NCBI GenBank assembly: GCA_947167965.1
Contig: CAMVJW010000002.1
Span: 1 to 64,000 of the forward strand
DNA from: an uncultured Clostridia bacterium
Lineage (GTDB): Bacteria; Bacillota; Clostridia; TANB77; CAG-508
Reading direction: 5' to 3'
DNA length: 64,000 bases
Part shown: positions 29,471 through 39,540 of the stretch, piece after piece
How positions within the stretch are numbered: position 1 is the first letter of the stretch
How the letters are laid out: every line of letters starts with the position of its first letter
Program-made: the position numbers and the translations under genes
The notes under the pieces: generated by a model
Database searches by the model: none
What the model was told of the DNA's origin: nothing
The model's input: only the letters and a program-made list of their open reading frames with translations

Positions 29471-30100
29471 TTATAAAATCTTTAATAGTTCTTGTATATC
29501 TGAAATTTCTTCGTACTCTGTTTGTTCAATTTTTTTATAATTAAAAAATATTGTGTTTATTCCCATACTTTTTGGAATACTTAAATCTAATTCTATATTA
29601 TCTCCAATAAAAATAAAATCTTCTATTTTTTCATTTTTAATTATTGTTTTAATTGCGGTATATGAAGTTTTTTTAGGTAATATATCAAATCCATATATTT
29701 TTTTAAAAAACTGATCTAAATTATATTTTTTGAGCCTTTTTATTTGATTTAAAGTCCACCAGTCACTATAAGCTATTAGTTCATAATTATTAGATAATTC
29801 TTTTAAAACCTCATAAACTTTATCTGTATTTAATAATGGAATACTAGCATAATAGTTTAAATAATCACTTAAAATGTTTTCTGTAAAGTTAAATGATAAT
29901 TTTTCACTCATCCACTTACAAAAAAACTCATCTGTAACTACTATTTCTTTATTACTCTTTCCAAAATCGTCTATTAGATTATATAATTCTTTTGGATTAA
30001 CCTGTATATTGTATTTGTCAATAAATTCTTGGTAAAAACTATCCCAATCACTTGATAAAAATAGTAATACATTATCAAGATCAAAAACTATTTTCTTCAT
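29471..30100 (-). CDS. HAD family hydrolase
   Basis: KKIVFDLDNVLLFL...LIAYSDWW...FIFIGDNIELDLSIPKSMGINTIFFN. Confidence 0.85.
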   Translation of the reverse strand: MKKIVFDLDNVLLFLSSDWDSFYQEFIDKYNIQVNPKELYNLIDDFGKSNKEIVVTDEFFCKWMSEKLSFNFTENILSDYLNYYASIPLLNTDKVYEVLKELSNNYELIAYSDWWTLNQIKRLKKYNLDQFFKKIYGFDILPKKTSYTAIKTIIKNEKIEDFIFIGDNIELDLSIPKSMGINTIFFNYKKIEQTEYEEISDIQELLKIL

Positions 30101-30160
30101 TTTTTTTCCTTCATTTTCTTAATTTTATAAAATATTTTTAATATATATAATATTTTTATC

Positions 30161-30988
30161 CTATTTTTCAGCTTGCCATTTATCAATATTTTCTTTAACA
30201 ATATTATAAGGTATCATATATCCTTTTGAATATTTTTTTGTTAATGTAAATTGTCCCCCTATATTAATTCCTTCAATCTTCATGTTTTCACTTATAGCTA
30301 CTCCACCACTGTTACCAAAATTAAGATAACAATTATGTTCTATAACTCTATCAATTTTATCTTTTGATGTTTTTGAAGGTATGTTTACTGATTTTAATTC
30401 TGATGTGATTTTCCCATAAGTTTTTATATATCGTTCTCCCTCAGGATGTCCTATACTTATTATTCTATTTCCTTTTTTAATTTTATTATTTTCAAATTCT
30501 AATATTGGTAAGTCTTCTTCAGTTTCAAAGCTTATTATTGCTAAATCATCTGATTCACTTATATATTCTATTTTTCCTTTTAGAAGAGATTCATAATATT
30601 CATCATCAGGTATTTCAAAAGTAGTTAAGCTTTTTTCGTCTAAATAAACAGTTTTCCCTTTAAATTCTGTATTTCTAGTAAATATAATATACGAATTATC
30701 TTTATTATCAACCACATGTGCTGCAGTAACTGCATAATATGTATTATCTTTTTTGTCAAAAATAACACCGCTTCCAATTCCATTAAAACTTGCTAGCTTG
30801 TTTATATTACTTTTAGATATTATTCCTATTACAGACTTTTCGGCAGTACTAGCTTTATCTATTAAATCATTATACACTCTTTTTTTACAATTATTTTCAT
30901 GAATTATTGGTATTATAAAAAAATATAATGCAATAATTATTATAAATAAAACACTTGTAATAATAATATTTTTTTTCATTAAACTCAT
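30161..30988 (-). CDS. Membrane-anchored trypsin-like serine protease
   Basis: N-terminal TM; FNGIGSGVIFDKKDNTYYAVTAAHVV...DDLAIISFE...NFGNSGGVAI catalytic triad context. Confidence 0.8.
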   Translation of the reverse strand: MSLMKKNIIITSVLFIIIIALYFFIIPIIHENNCKKRVYNDLIDKASTAEKSVIGIISKSNINKLASFNGIGSGVIFDKKDNTYYAVTAAHVVDNKDNSYIIFTRNTEFKGKTVYLDEKSLTTFEIPDDEYYESLLKGKIEYISESDDLAIISFETEEDLPILEFENNKIKKGNRIISIGHPEGERYIKTYGKITSELKSVNIPSKTSKDKIDRVIEHNCYLNFGNSGGVAISENMKIEGINIGGQFTLTKKYSKGYMIPYNIVKENIDKWQAEK

Positions 30989-32334
30989 ATAACTCCTTCT
31001 TCAGTTATAACATTTTTCTTCCATCTACCAGAAAAACAATAAATTAATTCTAACATCATTTTAACAATCCAAAATGCTGTTCCTGCAATTCCTGTTTTTT
31101 CTAAATTATCTAAACTACTATTTCCTAATACATGCAGAATTATAATTTCTGTAATTACTGCACTTAACATAGAAATAGCAACAAATTTAGTGTGCCCAGT
31201 ACCTAGTATAAATCCAGTAATAATTCCTCTAATTGGTATTACAACAATTATTAGACTAATTATAGAAATATATTTCATTGCAGCATCAATAACTTCAGTT
31301 GATGATACAAATATTCTACAACTTTCTCTTGGAAATACATATAATACAATTGCTGATAAAATAAATGGTATAATTGCAAGTTTTAATGCATTTTTAATTA
31401 CCTCTTTTGTGGAATCAATTTTATTATCTCCAATAAATTGTCCAATTGTAACTGTCGTCAATGTTTGAAAAGATGTTCCAATTATGTATATAATTGTAGC
31501 TATTTTTTCTACAACTCCATAAGCAGCTGTTCCAATTACTCCCATTTGATTTACTAAATCTAATTCAATAAAATATACTAAAGAGAAAATAAATTCTTGA
31601 AGTGCAACTGGCAATGCTACTTTTAAAATCTCTAATGTATATTCTTTTTTTATTTTTATTCTTTTTAAATCAAATTTTAATAAATCACTTTTTTTATTTA
31701 CATATATAATAGCTACAATTGTTCCAAATATTAATGAAATAGCTGTTGCAAGTCCTGCTCCAAAAGTTCCTAATCCAATTTTAATTAGTATTGGATCTAA
31801 AATCATATTCATTGTGGTCATAACTATTACTAATTTCATTGGATTTTTGCTATCTCCAATTGCTCTTAAACTTTGTATTATTAAATCAAAAATAAAATAG
31901 AACATATATCCAATTAAATATATTAAAATATATTGTTTAGCTTGTACTAAAATTTCATTTGGTATATGTGTTATTTTTAATAATGTTTCACTTAAAAGCA
32001 TTAAAATTACAGTAGATAGAACTCCTATTATTGCTGTTAATATATATGATACTCCACTTATTGATTTCACTTTTTCTTGATTTTTTGCTCCATAGTATTG
32101 TGATATAAGTACAGAAGTTCCTACTGCTAAACCAGTTGAAATTGAAACTATTATACTTATAATCGGAAAACTATTCGTTACTGTTGCTACACCAACATCT
32201 CCAATTAAATTTCCAACCCATATTCCATCTACTATAGTATAAATTGAATTTAATATATTTGTAAATATAAGTGGAATTAGTAATTTTCTCATATTTTTAG
32301 ATAAATTTCCTTGTGTTAAATTTGATCCTTCCAA
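30985..32334 (-). CDS. MATE family efflux transporter
   Basis: LTQGNLSKNMRKLLIPLIFTNILNSIYTIVDGIWVGNLIGDVGVATVTNSFPI. Confidence 0.92.
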   Translation of the reverse strand: MEGSNLTQGNLSKNMRKLLIPLIFTNILNSIYTIVDGIWVGNLIGDVGVATVTNSFPIISIIVSISTGLAVGTSVLISQYYGAKNQEKVKSISGVSYILTAIIGVLSTVILMLLSETLLKITHIPNEILVQAKQYILIYLIGYMFYFIFDLIIQSLRAIGDSKNPMKLVIVMTTMNMILDPILIKIGLGTFGAGLATAISLIFGTIVAIIYVNKKSDLLKFDLKRIKIKKEYTLEILKVALPVALQEFIFSLVYFIELDLVNQMGVIGTAAYGVVEKIATIIYIIGTSFQTLTTVTIGQFIGDNKIDSTKEVIKNALKLAIIPFILSAIVLYVFPRESCRIFVSSTEVIDAAMKYISIISLIIVVIPIRGIITGFILGTGHTKFVAISMLSAVITEIIILHVLGNSSLDNLEKTGIAGTAFWIVKMMLELIYCFSGRWKKNVITEEGVI

Positions 32335-32367
32335 CTATTATTACCTCTTTCTTCTATTTCTTTTATT

Positions 32368-32787
32368 CTAAAAATCATTTTTCCAATCTTTATTAAACAT
32401 TACAATACCATCAATTTTAAACCCAAATCTATTATAATAGTCTTCTTTATCAAGTTCTGTAGATACAATTCTTCTTCCAAATCCTTCATATTTTTTACAA
32501 AAGTCCTTCATCAAAATAGTACCAATTCCTTGTTTTTGATATTTAGGTTTAATTAATAAATATGTAATAAAAACATTTATCGCTCCATCATCTATTGCAG
32601 AAATTAATCCAATCAAATCATCATTATTCCATGCCGATATTACATAACTACTATTTTTTATAGCATGTTGTAATCTATTTGGATATTCTGCTGTTTTCCA
32701 ACCAACAGAAGTAAACAATTCAGCTAATTTAGTTTTGTCTATTTCTTTTTCATTTTTATAAACTATGTTTTCATTCATATAAATCAC
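32368..32787 (-). CDS. GNAT family N-acetyltransferase
   Basis: YLLIKPKYQKQGIGTILMKDFCKKYEGF. Confidence 0.88.
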   Translation of the reverse strand: MIYMNENIVYKNEKEIDKTKLAELFTSVGWKTAEYPNRLQHAIKNSSYVISAWNNDDLIGLISAIDDGAINVFITYLLIKPKYQKQGIGTILMKDFCKKYEGFGRRIVSTELDKEDYYNRFGFKIDGIVMFNKDWKNDF

Positions 32788-32793
32788 ACTTTC

Positions 32794-33453
32794 TTATTTA
32801 TTATTAGTTACTAATACAATGTACCTTCCATCATCAGTTATATCTTTATAATCCATTACTTTTTTTTGTTTAAAATAATCTATAGTAAAGTTATTATTAC
32901 TTAACAATTCTTCTAATTGTTCTTTCATATTGTAATTTACATATATTGTTTCATCTACTCCGCTTTCTAACATAATTGATGTTTTGACATATTTTTCTTC
33001 ATTTCCAATTTGAGTTACAAATAGAACTTTTGCTCCTTTTTTTAAGACATTTGATAGAATTTTAAAAAATTCATTTAATTGCTCTTTAGGAACAAAATAC
33101 AAACTATATATCAAAATTGCACCATCTACTGAATCTTCCTTAAAATATTTCTTGAGATTTATAAAATCATCTAGAATAAATCTATTATTTGGATATTTTT
33201 TCTTTGCAATTTTTATCATTTCAGAGCTAAAATCAATTCCAATAGCATTTAGATCTTTTTTAGTTAGAAATTCAGTTATATATCCACTTCCACAACCTAA
33301 ATCTACTATAGTTGAATTTGGCTCAAAATTTGATGCAAAGTCTTCTATCTCATTAATAAATTCCCAATCTTCTCCAAAATGATTAACATAAGTTTCAGCT
33401 ATTTTATTAAATACATTTTCCACTGATTTACTTTTTTTATTATATGTATCCAC
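32794..33453 (-). CDS. Class I SAM-dependent methyltransferase
   Basis: STIVDLGCGSGYITEFLTKKDLNAIGIDFSSEMIKIAKKKYP. Confidence 0.9.
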   Translation of the reverse strand: MDTYNKKSKSVENVFNKIAETYVNHFGEDWEFINEIEDFASNFEPNSTIVDLGCGSGYITEFLTKKDLNAIGIDFSSEMIKIAKKKYPNNRFILDDFINLKKYFKEDSVDGAILIYSLYFVPKEQLNEFFKILSNVLKKGAKVLFVTQIGNEEKYVKTSIMLESGVDETIYVNYNMKEQLEELLSNNNFTIDYFKQKKVMDYKDITDDGRYIVLVTNNK

Positions 33454-33492
33454 AATATTTTTCCTCTCTTTTTTATTTCAATTTCTTATATT

Positions 33493-34095
33493 TTATGTTT
33501 TACTTGTTATCTCGTATCCCTCTTTTTTCCTTAATTCAATTCTTTCCTCTGTTGTTCCAATTATTACTTTTTCTGCAATATCTATATGTAAAATGCCATC
33601 TAAATGATCTATTTCGTGACACAACACAGTTGATGGAAATCCTTCAAAATCATCTATATGCTCATTTCCATTTATATCAAAATATTTAACTTTTATTTTA
33701 TATGGTCTTTTAACTTTTCCATTATACCACATTAATTTATCGCCTTTATGAAAAGAACATGACATACATGCTTCCCAAAAAGTTGTTACCCCTTCTTTTG
33801 ATATTATTTCTGGATTGATTAGAACTTTTGCTTCATTATAATCTTTTGTTTCTTCTTTACCTTCTTTTGTTAATCTTTTGTTTAGTATATCAATATTTGT
33901 ATTTTTTACATATACTAATCTTTTTGGGATTCCTAGCTGTACAGCAGCCATTGCCATAACATTATTTTGCATACAAAAATCTTGTAAAACAACAATATTA
34001 TTATGTAATTCAGGATCATTAAATTCAACTTTTTTTGATATTTGTCTTAAATACTCTTCATTTTCTTCAATTGTAATTGATTTAAGTTTTTCCAT
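33493..34095 (-). CDS. def: Peptide deformylase
   Basis: MAAVQLGIPKRLVYV...EACMSCSFHKG...STVLCHEIDHLDGILHID. Confidence 0.9.
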   Translation of the reverse strand: MEKLKSITIEENEEYLRQISKKVEFNDPELHNNIVVLQDFCMQNNVMAMAAVQLGIPKRLVYVKNTNIDILNKRLTKEGKEETKDYNEAKVLINPEIISKEGVTTFWEACMSCSFHKGDKLMWYNGKVKRPYKIKVKYFDINGNEHIDDFEGFPSTVLCHEIDHLDGILHIDIAEKVIIGTTEERIELRKKEGYEITSKT

Positions 34096-34115
34096 AAAAT
34101 ATACATTCCTTTTCC

Positions 34116-34799
34116 TTAATTTAACTTTTCAATTATTACTTCTCCATCAGTTAATGCTTTATAATCTATCTTTTCTTTTTTACATTTAGCAACTACTTCA
34201 TCTATTAAGTGTGCTTTATGATAATTAGACTTATAATGAGGAATAAACTCATAATTTATCAATCCAAGTCCATTATAAATAATTTTATCTTTGTCATAAA
34301 ATCCAATTGGATCATCAACACTTTTAAATACTCCTAAATCTTTCGACAATACACTACACCCTGCACTATATCCAATATATAAAAAATCTCTATTAATAAA
34401 TTTTTTAATTATTTCATCTAAACCGCTATATTTCATAGCTTGTCTTAAAACAAATACATTTCCACCCATAACACAGATTGAAGAATAATTGTTTATTATT
34501 TCTTGTAATTTATCTTTTTCATCAAAATATTTCTTTAAATCAAGTATATCTATCTTAAAACCTATTTGCTCTAATAAAAAAATATCATCTTTAACATTAT
34601 TATTAATTTTTTCAGTTCCTTTAGCATCTAGAGCATTATATATAAGCAAAATTTTATTGTCATGTTCTTTTATCCATTCTCTTAAATATTCTGTTTTTTC
34701 TCCAAACTTTTGTGATGATAAATATAATACCATTTTGTATAGTTGACTCCTTTGCTTATTTTTAATGTATATTTTAACATATAATAATATGATATTCAA
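34116..34799 (-). CDS. Peptidase E-like (S51) protein
   Basis: ICVMGGNVFVLRQAMKYSGLDEII...YIGYSAGCSVL. Confidence 0.85.
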   Translation of the reverse strand: MNIILLYVKIYIKNKQRSQLYKMVLYLSSQKFGEKTEYLREWIKEHDNKILLIYNALDAKGTEKINNNVKDDIFLLEQIGFKIDILDLKKYFDEKDKLQEIINNYSSICVMGGNVFVLRQAMKYSGLDEIIKKFINRDFLYIGYSAGCSVLSKDLGVFKSVDDPIGFYDKDKIIYNGLGLINYEFIPHYKSNYHKAHLIDEVVAKCKKEKIDYKALTDGEVIIEKLN

Positions 34800-34822
34800 A
34801 CATATTTAAATATATTTTAATA

Positions 34823-34862
34823 GCATAAAAAGCAAGTATTAATTTCAACTTGCTTTTTTAAC
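34823..34862 (-). terminator. Terminator hairpin, AAGCAAGT family
   Basis: aaaaagcaagtattaatttcaacttgctttttta. Confidence 0.6.
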
Positions 34863-34878
34863 TTTAAATTATAAATTA

Positions 34879-36393
34879 TTATGATTGTTTATTATTAGAA
34901 TCAATTTGTTTTGTAGTTTTATTATTTTGTGTATTAGTGTTTTCTGGTATTCCTGTAAAGTTAATATTTTTTGTTGTTTGTCCTTCAAATGTTTGAGCCT
35001 TAACAATTTCAGCCATATCTATTCCTGTAGCTTCTTTAACTGATTCAAAAACCTTTGCCATTACTATTGGAACATTTCCAGCTACATCACTTACACCATT
35101 TGAATTTCCACCAATAACAGTAACTTTATCTATAGAACTAATAGGTTGTGCTACATTTTTTGCAACCTCTGGCAATACATTTACAAGCATTTCAACAATT
35201 GCTGCTTGTCCGTATTTCTTCATAGCTTCTGCTTTTCTATCTATTGCTTCTGCTTCTGCTAATCCCTTTGCTTTAATAGCTTCTGCTTCTGCCTCTCCTT
35301 TTGCTTTAATAGCAAGGGCTTCTTGCTCTTGTTTATATTTTTCTGCTTCTGCTCTTGTTTTAGTAGCCTCTGCTTCACGTTCCATTTCAACTTTTTTAGC
35401 TTCTGCTTCTTTTGTTCTAATGTATAGTTTCGCATCTGCTTCTTGTTCTTGTCTATATTTTTCTGCTTCTGCTTTTTTCTTAACTTCTGCATCTAGTGCT
35501 TGTTCCATTACTTCTACTTCTCTTTGTTTTAGTTCTACTTCACGCTCACGTTTTGCAATATCAGCATTTGTAGAAGTTTGTTCAATTGTTTTTCTTTGTT
35601 CTTGCTTTTGAATTTCATAAGCAGCTTCTGCTTCAGCTCTTTTTGTTTCAGAAGCTTTAAGTAATTCTGCTCTCTTAATTTCTAATTCATTATTTTTTTG
35701 TGCTATTTCTAAATCTGCTTTTACACGTGCATCATTAGCTTCTTTATCTGCTTCTGCTTTTTTAATTTCTACATCTCTATCAGCTTCAGCTTTAGCGATT
35801 GCTGCTTCTTTTCTGATTTTTGCAGTATTATCCATACCCATATTTTTTATTAAGTCACTCTCATCTTCAACATTTTGAATATTACATGATATAATTTCAA
35901 TACCTAGTTTTTTCATATCAACAGAAGCTTTTTCTTGAACTTGATTACCAAATTCTTCTCTATTGTTACATACTCCTCTTAAAGTAAGAGTACCTATTAT
36001 TTCACGCATATTACCTTGTAGAGAGTCTTGTAAATCATGTGTTATTTCTTGTTCTGATTTATTTAAAAAGTTCTTCATTGCTTCTTTCATAAGTTCAGGT
36101 TCTGATGATACTTTTACTTTTGCAACAGCATCAACCTTAATATTAATAAAATCTATTGTTGGAATATATCCTTCAGTTTTTATATCTACAGTTATTTGTT
36201 TTAGTAATAATTTATCTAGTCTTTCTAAAAATGGTATACGAATTCCTGCTCTTCCAATTAGTATCCTAGATTGTTTTTTAAATCCTGAAATAATGTAAGC
36301 CATATCTGGCGGTGCTTTAACATATCCTGTTGCACATATTATCACAACAGCTAAAACTATTACTGCAATTAATACAATTAATAAATAATTCAT
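34879..36393 (-). CDS. Flotillin-like SPFH-domain protein
   Basis: N-terminal TM, SPFH region, long EA-repeat coiled coil (KAEAEKYRQEQEADAKLYIRTKEAEAKKVE). Confidence 0.9.
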   Translation of the reverse strand: MNYLLIVLIAVIVLAVVIICATGYVKAPPDMAYIISGFKKQSRILIGRAGIRIPFLERLDKLLLKQITVDIKTEGYIPTIDFINIKVDAVAKVKVSSEPELMKEAMKNFLNKSEQEITHDLQDSLQGNMREIIGTLTLRGVCNNREEFGNQVQEKASVDMKKLGIEIISCNIQNVEDESDLIKNMGMDNTAKIRKEAAIAKAEADRDVEIKKAEADKEANDARVKADLEIAQKNNELEIKRAELLKASETKRAEAEAAYEIQKQEQRKTIEQTSTNADIAKREREVELKQREVEVMEQALDAEVKKKAEAEKYRQEQEADAKLYIRTKEAEAKKVEMEREAEATKTRAEAEKYKQEQEALAIKAKGEAEAEAIKAKGLAEAEAIDRKAEAMKKYGQAAIVEMLVNVLPEVAKNVAQPISSIDKVTVIGGNSNGVSDVAGNVPIVMAKVFESVKEATGIDMAEIVKAQTFEGQTTKNINFTGIPENTNTQNNKTTKQIDSNNKQS

Positions 36394-36553
36394 AATTATT
36401 ATTGTCCTTTCATTTATTTTCTTTAACTTGTCTGTAATAATTGTTTAGACTATTAACAACTCATTACAAAACAGAATTATTTGAATAGTATTTTATCATT
36501 TTTATAATATTATGTCAACGTTTTCTGTATAAAACATATTTATTTGCAACATA

Positions 36554-36586
36554 TAAGCAAGTGATTCAAAACTATCACTTGCTTAA
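36554..36586 (-). terminator. Terminator hairpin, AAGCAAGTGATT family
   Basis: aagcaagtgattcaaaactatcacttgctt. Confidence 0.65.
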
Positions 36587-36606
36587 TAAAATAATGCTTT
36601 ATAAAT

Positions 36607-37350
36607 TTATTTTCTTAATTTCTTTAAACTTTCCTTTTCTTCTTTACTTACTCTATATGAATCATTAATCTTGCTAATCGCTTTGTTTTGAGTAAATCTA
36701 TTTAATTTATTCTTTTTCAAATAATCTTTTGTTTCTTTAGGAAACTTTATATATATTTCACATATAAGCCAAGCTTCAGCCATGTTTATATAAAACTTTT
36801 CACTTCTTATTTTATTTAAAATATCAAAAATAGAATTTAAATTATATGAATTTATAAAAAAGTTTAATATGAGCACAAGACCAACTCTAGATTTAAATTC
36901 CTCTTCTTTTAAAGCTAATTTTTCTGCTTCTTTAAAATATTTTTCTTCATATTTTTTTACAATTTTTAAAGAATTACAAAAACTGTCACATATCGCCCAA
37001 TTATCAATTTTATTTACAAAATTTTTAAAGTATTTATAAAAAGTTTCTTCATCTTTTATATGTGAAACTACTAAACCTTGTATCATAACTTCTTCATAGT
37101 ACTTATTTTCAGCAATTTTTAAAAACTCTTCAATATTAGTAGTTTTCACTATTTTTTTTGCAATATCTCTCAAAATTGGAATTCTAACACCAATCATTTC
37201 ATATTTAGAATCTAATACAAGTGATTTATGAAATTCTTTGTATTTCTCATCTTTTAAGCTTATTAAATATTCTATAAAATTTTTATATTCATTTTTGTCC
37301 CATGTTTCTACATTTTCTATCATAAAAAGATTTTCCTTTTCTTTTACCAA
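36607..37350 (-). CDS. DNA alkylation repair (AlkD-like HEAT) protein
   Basis: GVRIPILRDIAKKI...YYEEVMIQGLVVSHIKDEETFYKYFKNFVNKIDNWAICDSFCNSLK. Confidence 0.88.
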   Translation of the reverse strand: MVKEKENLFMIENVETWDKNEYKNFIEYLISLKDEKYKEFHKSLVLDSKYEMIGVRIPILRDIAKKIVKTTNIEEFLKIAENKYYEEVMIQGLVVSHIKDEETFYKYFKNFVNKIDNWAICDSFCNSLKIVKKYEEKYFKEAEKLALKEEEFKSRVGLVLILNFFINSYNLNSIFDILNKIRSEKFYINMAEAWLICEIYIKFPKETKDYLKKNKLNRFTQNKAISKINDSYRVSKEEKESLKKLRK

Positions 37351-38015
37351 ATAAATGGAATCAGTCTATATTTTACTTTTTTCATATATTCCGAATATCC
37401 AATTAGTTCTTTTTCTAGAACTTTTTCTTCATTTTTAATTCTTTTAATTATTATAATTGGATAAACTAAAAAAATAATAAATGATACAATCGATCCTAAT
37501 ATTAGTGGAATTGTTAAGAACAGCAAAACTGTAATTGCATACATTGGATGTCTTATCATTCCATATAATCCTGTATCTATAACTTTTTGATTTTCTTGAA
37601 CTTCAATAGTTCTAGATAAATATACATTTTCTCTTAGAACTTCAGCATATAAAATATATGCTATGGCAAATATAATTGTAGAGATAATTACAACACCATT
37701 AGGCATCTTAATCCATGAATACCTATAATTTAATCCAGCTACAACAAAACCTAAAATAAACATTAAACCACTAAGAAAAATAACTTGTTTTTGTTGTGGC
37801 TCACTTTCTTTAGCTTTTAGTCTTCTTTTTAAAAGTTCTGGTTTTTTATTCATTAATATTAATCCAACTATAAACATTGGTATAAATAACAATCCCATAA
37901 ATAGCCAAGCATTCCAATATTTAATAGATTCCGCAGGTATAAATAGCAATCCTCCTACAATTATTACACCTAATATAAATTTTATCATTGCTTGAAATAA
38001 TAGTTTATTATTCAT
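37344..38015 (-). CDS. Isoprenylcysteine methyltransferase (ICMT)-like membrane protein
   Basis: VIDTGLYGMIRHPMYAITVLLFLTIPLILGS. Confidence 0.85.
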   Translation of the reverse strand: MNNKLLFQAMIKFILGVIIVGGLLFIPAESIKYWNAWLFMGLLFIPMFIVGLILMNKKPELLKRRLKAKESEPQQKQVIFLSGLMFILGFVVAGLNYRYSWIKMPNGVVIISTIIFAIAYILYAEVLRENVYLSRTIEVQENQKVIDTGLYGMIRHPMYAITVLLFLTIPLILGSIVSFIIFLVYPIIIIKRIKNEEKVLEKELIGYSEYMKKVKYRLIPFIW

Positions 38016-38017
38016 TT

Positions 38018-38596
38018 TTAAACTCCATTTTTTATATATTTTAAATATGCATTAATTAAGTCTTTATCCATTAAATTATTAGGTAAATCATCAGTCTTAA
38101 AGAATTTTAATCTTTTTGTTTCTGAATCTCCCTTAATATTATCTATTTCGTAATCTAAAACATCAGCTAAATATAGTGAAGTATTATTATATACGATATC
38201 TCCATTTGGATAACTATTTTTTCTATCATTTCCAGATAATGTGTCAATTAAAACTAATTTATTAATTTCTATTTTTATTCCTGTTTCTTCAAAAGCTTCT
38301 CTTATTGCTGTTTGTTTAAGCTCTTCCCCTAGTTCTTGGCATCCTCCTGGCAATCCCCACATTTCTCTATCTGTTCTCTCTTGGAGAAGAATTTCTTTGA
38401 ACTTATTTCTTATTATTATTGCTGAACCAGTTTGTATAAATGGAAGATTTCTTACTCTTGGGTCTAAAGACATTCTAAATAATACTGGATAACCACCATA
38501 TTTTTTGCTAAATTCCAATAATTCATTTTCATTCATATTTAGTATAGTTTTTATAAATTCCTCGTGCTCATATTCTCTCATATTTTTATATTCCAT
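38018..38596 (-). CDS. NUDIX hydrolase
   Basis: GLPGGCQELGEELKQTAIREAFEETGI. Confidence 0.92.
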   Translation of the reverse strand: MEYKNMREYEHEEFIKTILNMNENELLEFSKKYGGYPVLFRMSLDPRVRNLPFIQTGSAIIIRNKFKEILLQERTDREMWGLPGGCQELGEELKQTAIREAFEETGIKIEINKLVLIDTLSGNDRKNSYPNGDIVYNNTSLYLADVLDYEIDNIKGDSETKRLKFFKTDDLPNNLMDKDLINAYLKYIKNGV

Positions 38597-38638
38597 GTTC
38601 TTTTCTCCTAGTATTTCGTATTTTTTGTTTTTTATTTT

Positions 38639-39157
38639 TTATTTTATTTCATCATTTAAATATTTAATAATATCATTTATTTTACTATCATCTAATTCTT
38701 TGCTAGATGAAAAGCTATATCTATTAATTACATTCATTTCTAAATACTTTTCTATATTATTAGTTGATTTAGTTAATTCCTTCATTGTAATACTTTCATC
38801 TTCTATTGCTCCAGTATATATAAATATAAATTTTTTATTTTTCAAAACTGATCTTTTATACATATAATGTAATCTGTCTATAAAGTTTTTAAAAAATCCA
38901 CCCATTCCTCCAAAATAATTTGGAATTGCAATTACAATTATTTCGTTTTCCAATATATAATTAATAACTTTATTCAAATCATCATTAATTATACACTTTG
39001 CATTTTTATCACAAAAAAGACATCCTTTGCAAAATTCAATATTAAAATCTTTTAGTTTTATCATTGTTGAACTTGGGATATTTTTATGTATTTTCTCTAA
39101 AATTTTATATGAATAGCCTTCTCTATTGCTTCCTAGCATTAAAAGTATATTTTCCAT
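38639..39157 (-). CDS. NADPH-dependent FMN reductase / flavodoxin-like
   Basis: LGSNREGYSYKILEKI...CKGCLFCDKNAKCIINDDLNKVINYILENEIIVIAIPNYFGGMGGFFKNFIDR. Confidence 0.88.
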   Translation of the reverse strand: MENILLMLGSNREGYSYKILEKIHKNIPSSTMIKLKDFNIEFCKGCLFCDKNAKCIINDDLNKVINYILENEIIVIAIPNYFGGMGGFFKNFIDRLHYMYKRSVLKNKKFIFIYTGAIEDESITMKELTKSTNNIEKYLEMNVINRYSFSSSKELDDSKINDIIKYLNDEIK

Positions 39158-39183
39158 CTATATATTCCACCTTTTATTAAATA

Positions 39184-39528
39184 TTAATTATCAAATAATT
39201 TATGTTGCTCTGGGTTCCATGCAGGAGTGCATGGCATAATAATTGTGCAATTTCCATCCCAAAAGTATTTTTCTTTTTTATCTATTAAAATTACATCACC
39301 TTTTTCAAATTCAATAACTTCTTCTTTTTTATTTAAAGTTCCTGAACCATTAATTACATATATTAATTCTTTACACTCTTCATTTGTGCAAAATCCTTTT
39401 TCTGGGTATCTGCCTGTAATGGTTGCCATAGAAAAGTTTATATCTTTATCATTTAAAGGATATTCTAAACCTGTACATTTATCACTATTACTAAATTTTA
39501 CAGCATCTTTATATTTTACTAGTTTCAT
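39184..39528 (-). CDS. Cupin-domain protein
   Basis: ELIYVINGSGTLNKKEEVIEFEKGDVILIDKKEKYFW. Confidence 0.75.
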   Translation of the reverse strand: MKLVKYKDAVKFSNSDKCTGLEYPLNDKDINFSMATITGRYPEKGFCTNEECKELIYVINGSGTLNKKEEVIEFEKGDVILIDKKEKYFWDGNCTIIMPCTPAWNPEQHKLFDN

Positions 39529-39540
39529 GACTTATTCCTT

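Noticed and set aside
35240-35500. CRISPR or tandem DNA repeat in the flotillin gene
   Set aside because: Repetitiveness is codon-level EA-repeat coiled coil; no spacers.
35259-35611. ORFs 35259-35492 (-) and 35420-35611 (+)
   Set aside because: Shadow ORFs of the flotillin EA-repeat coding region.
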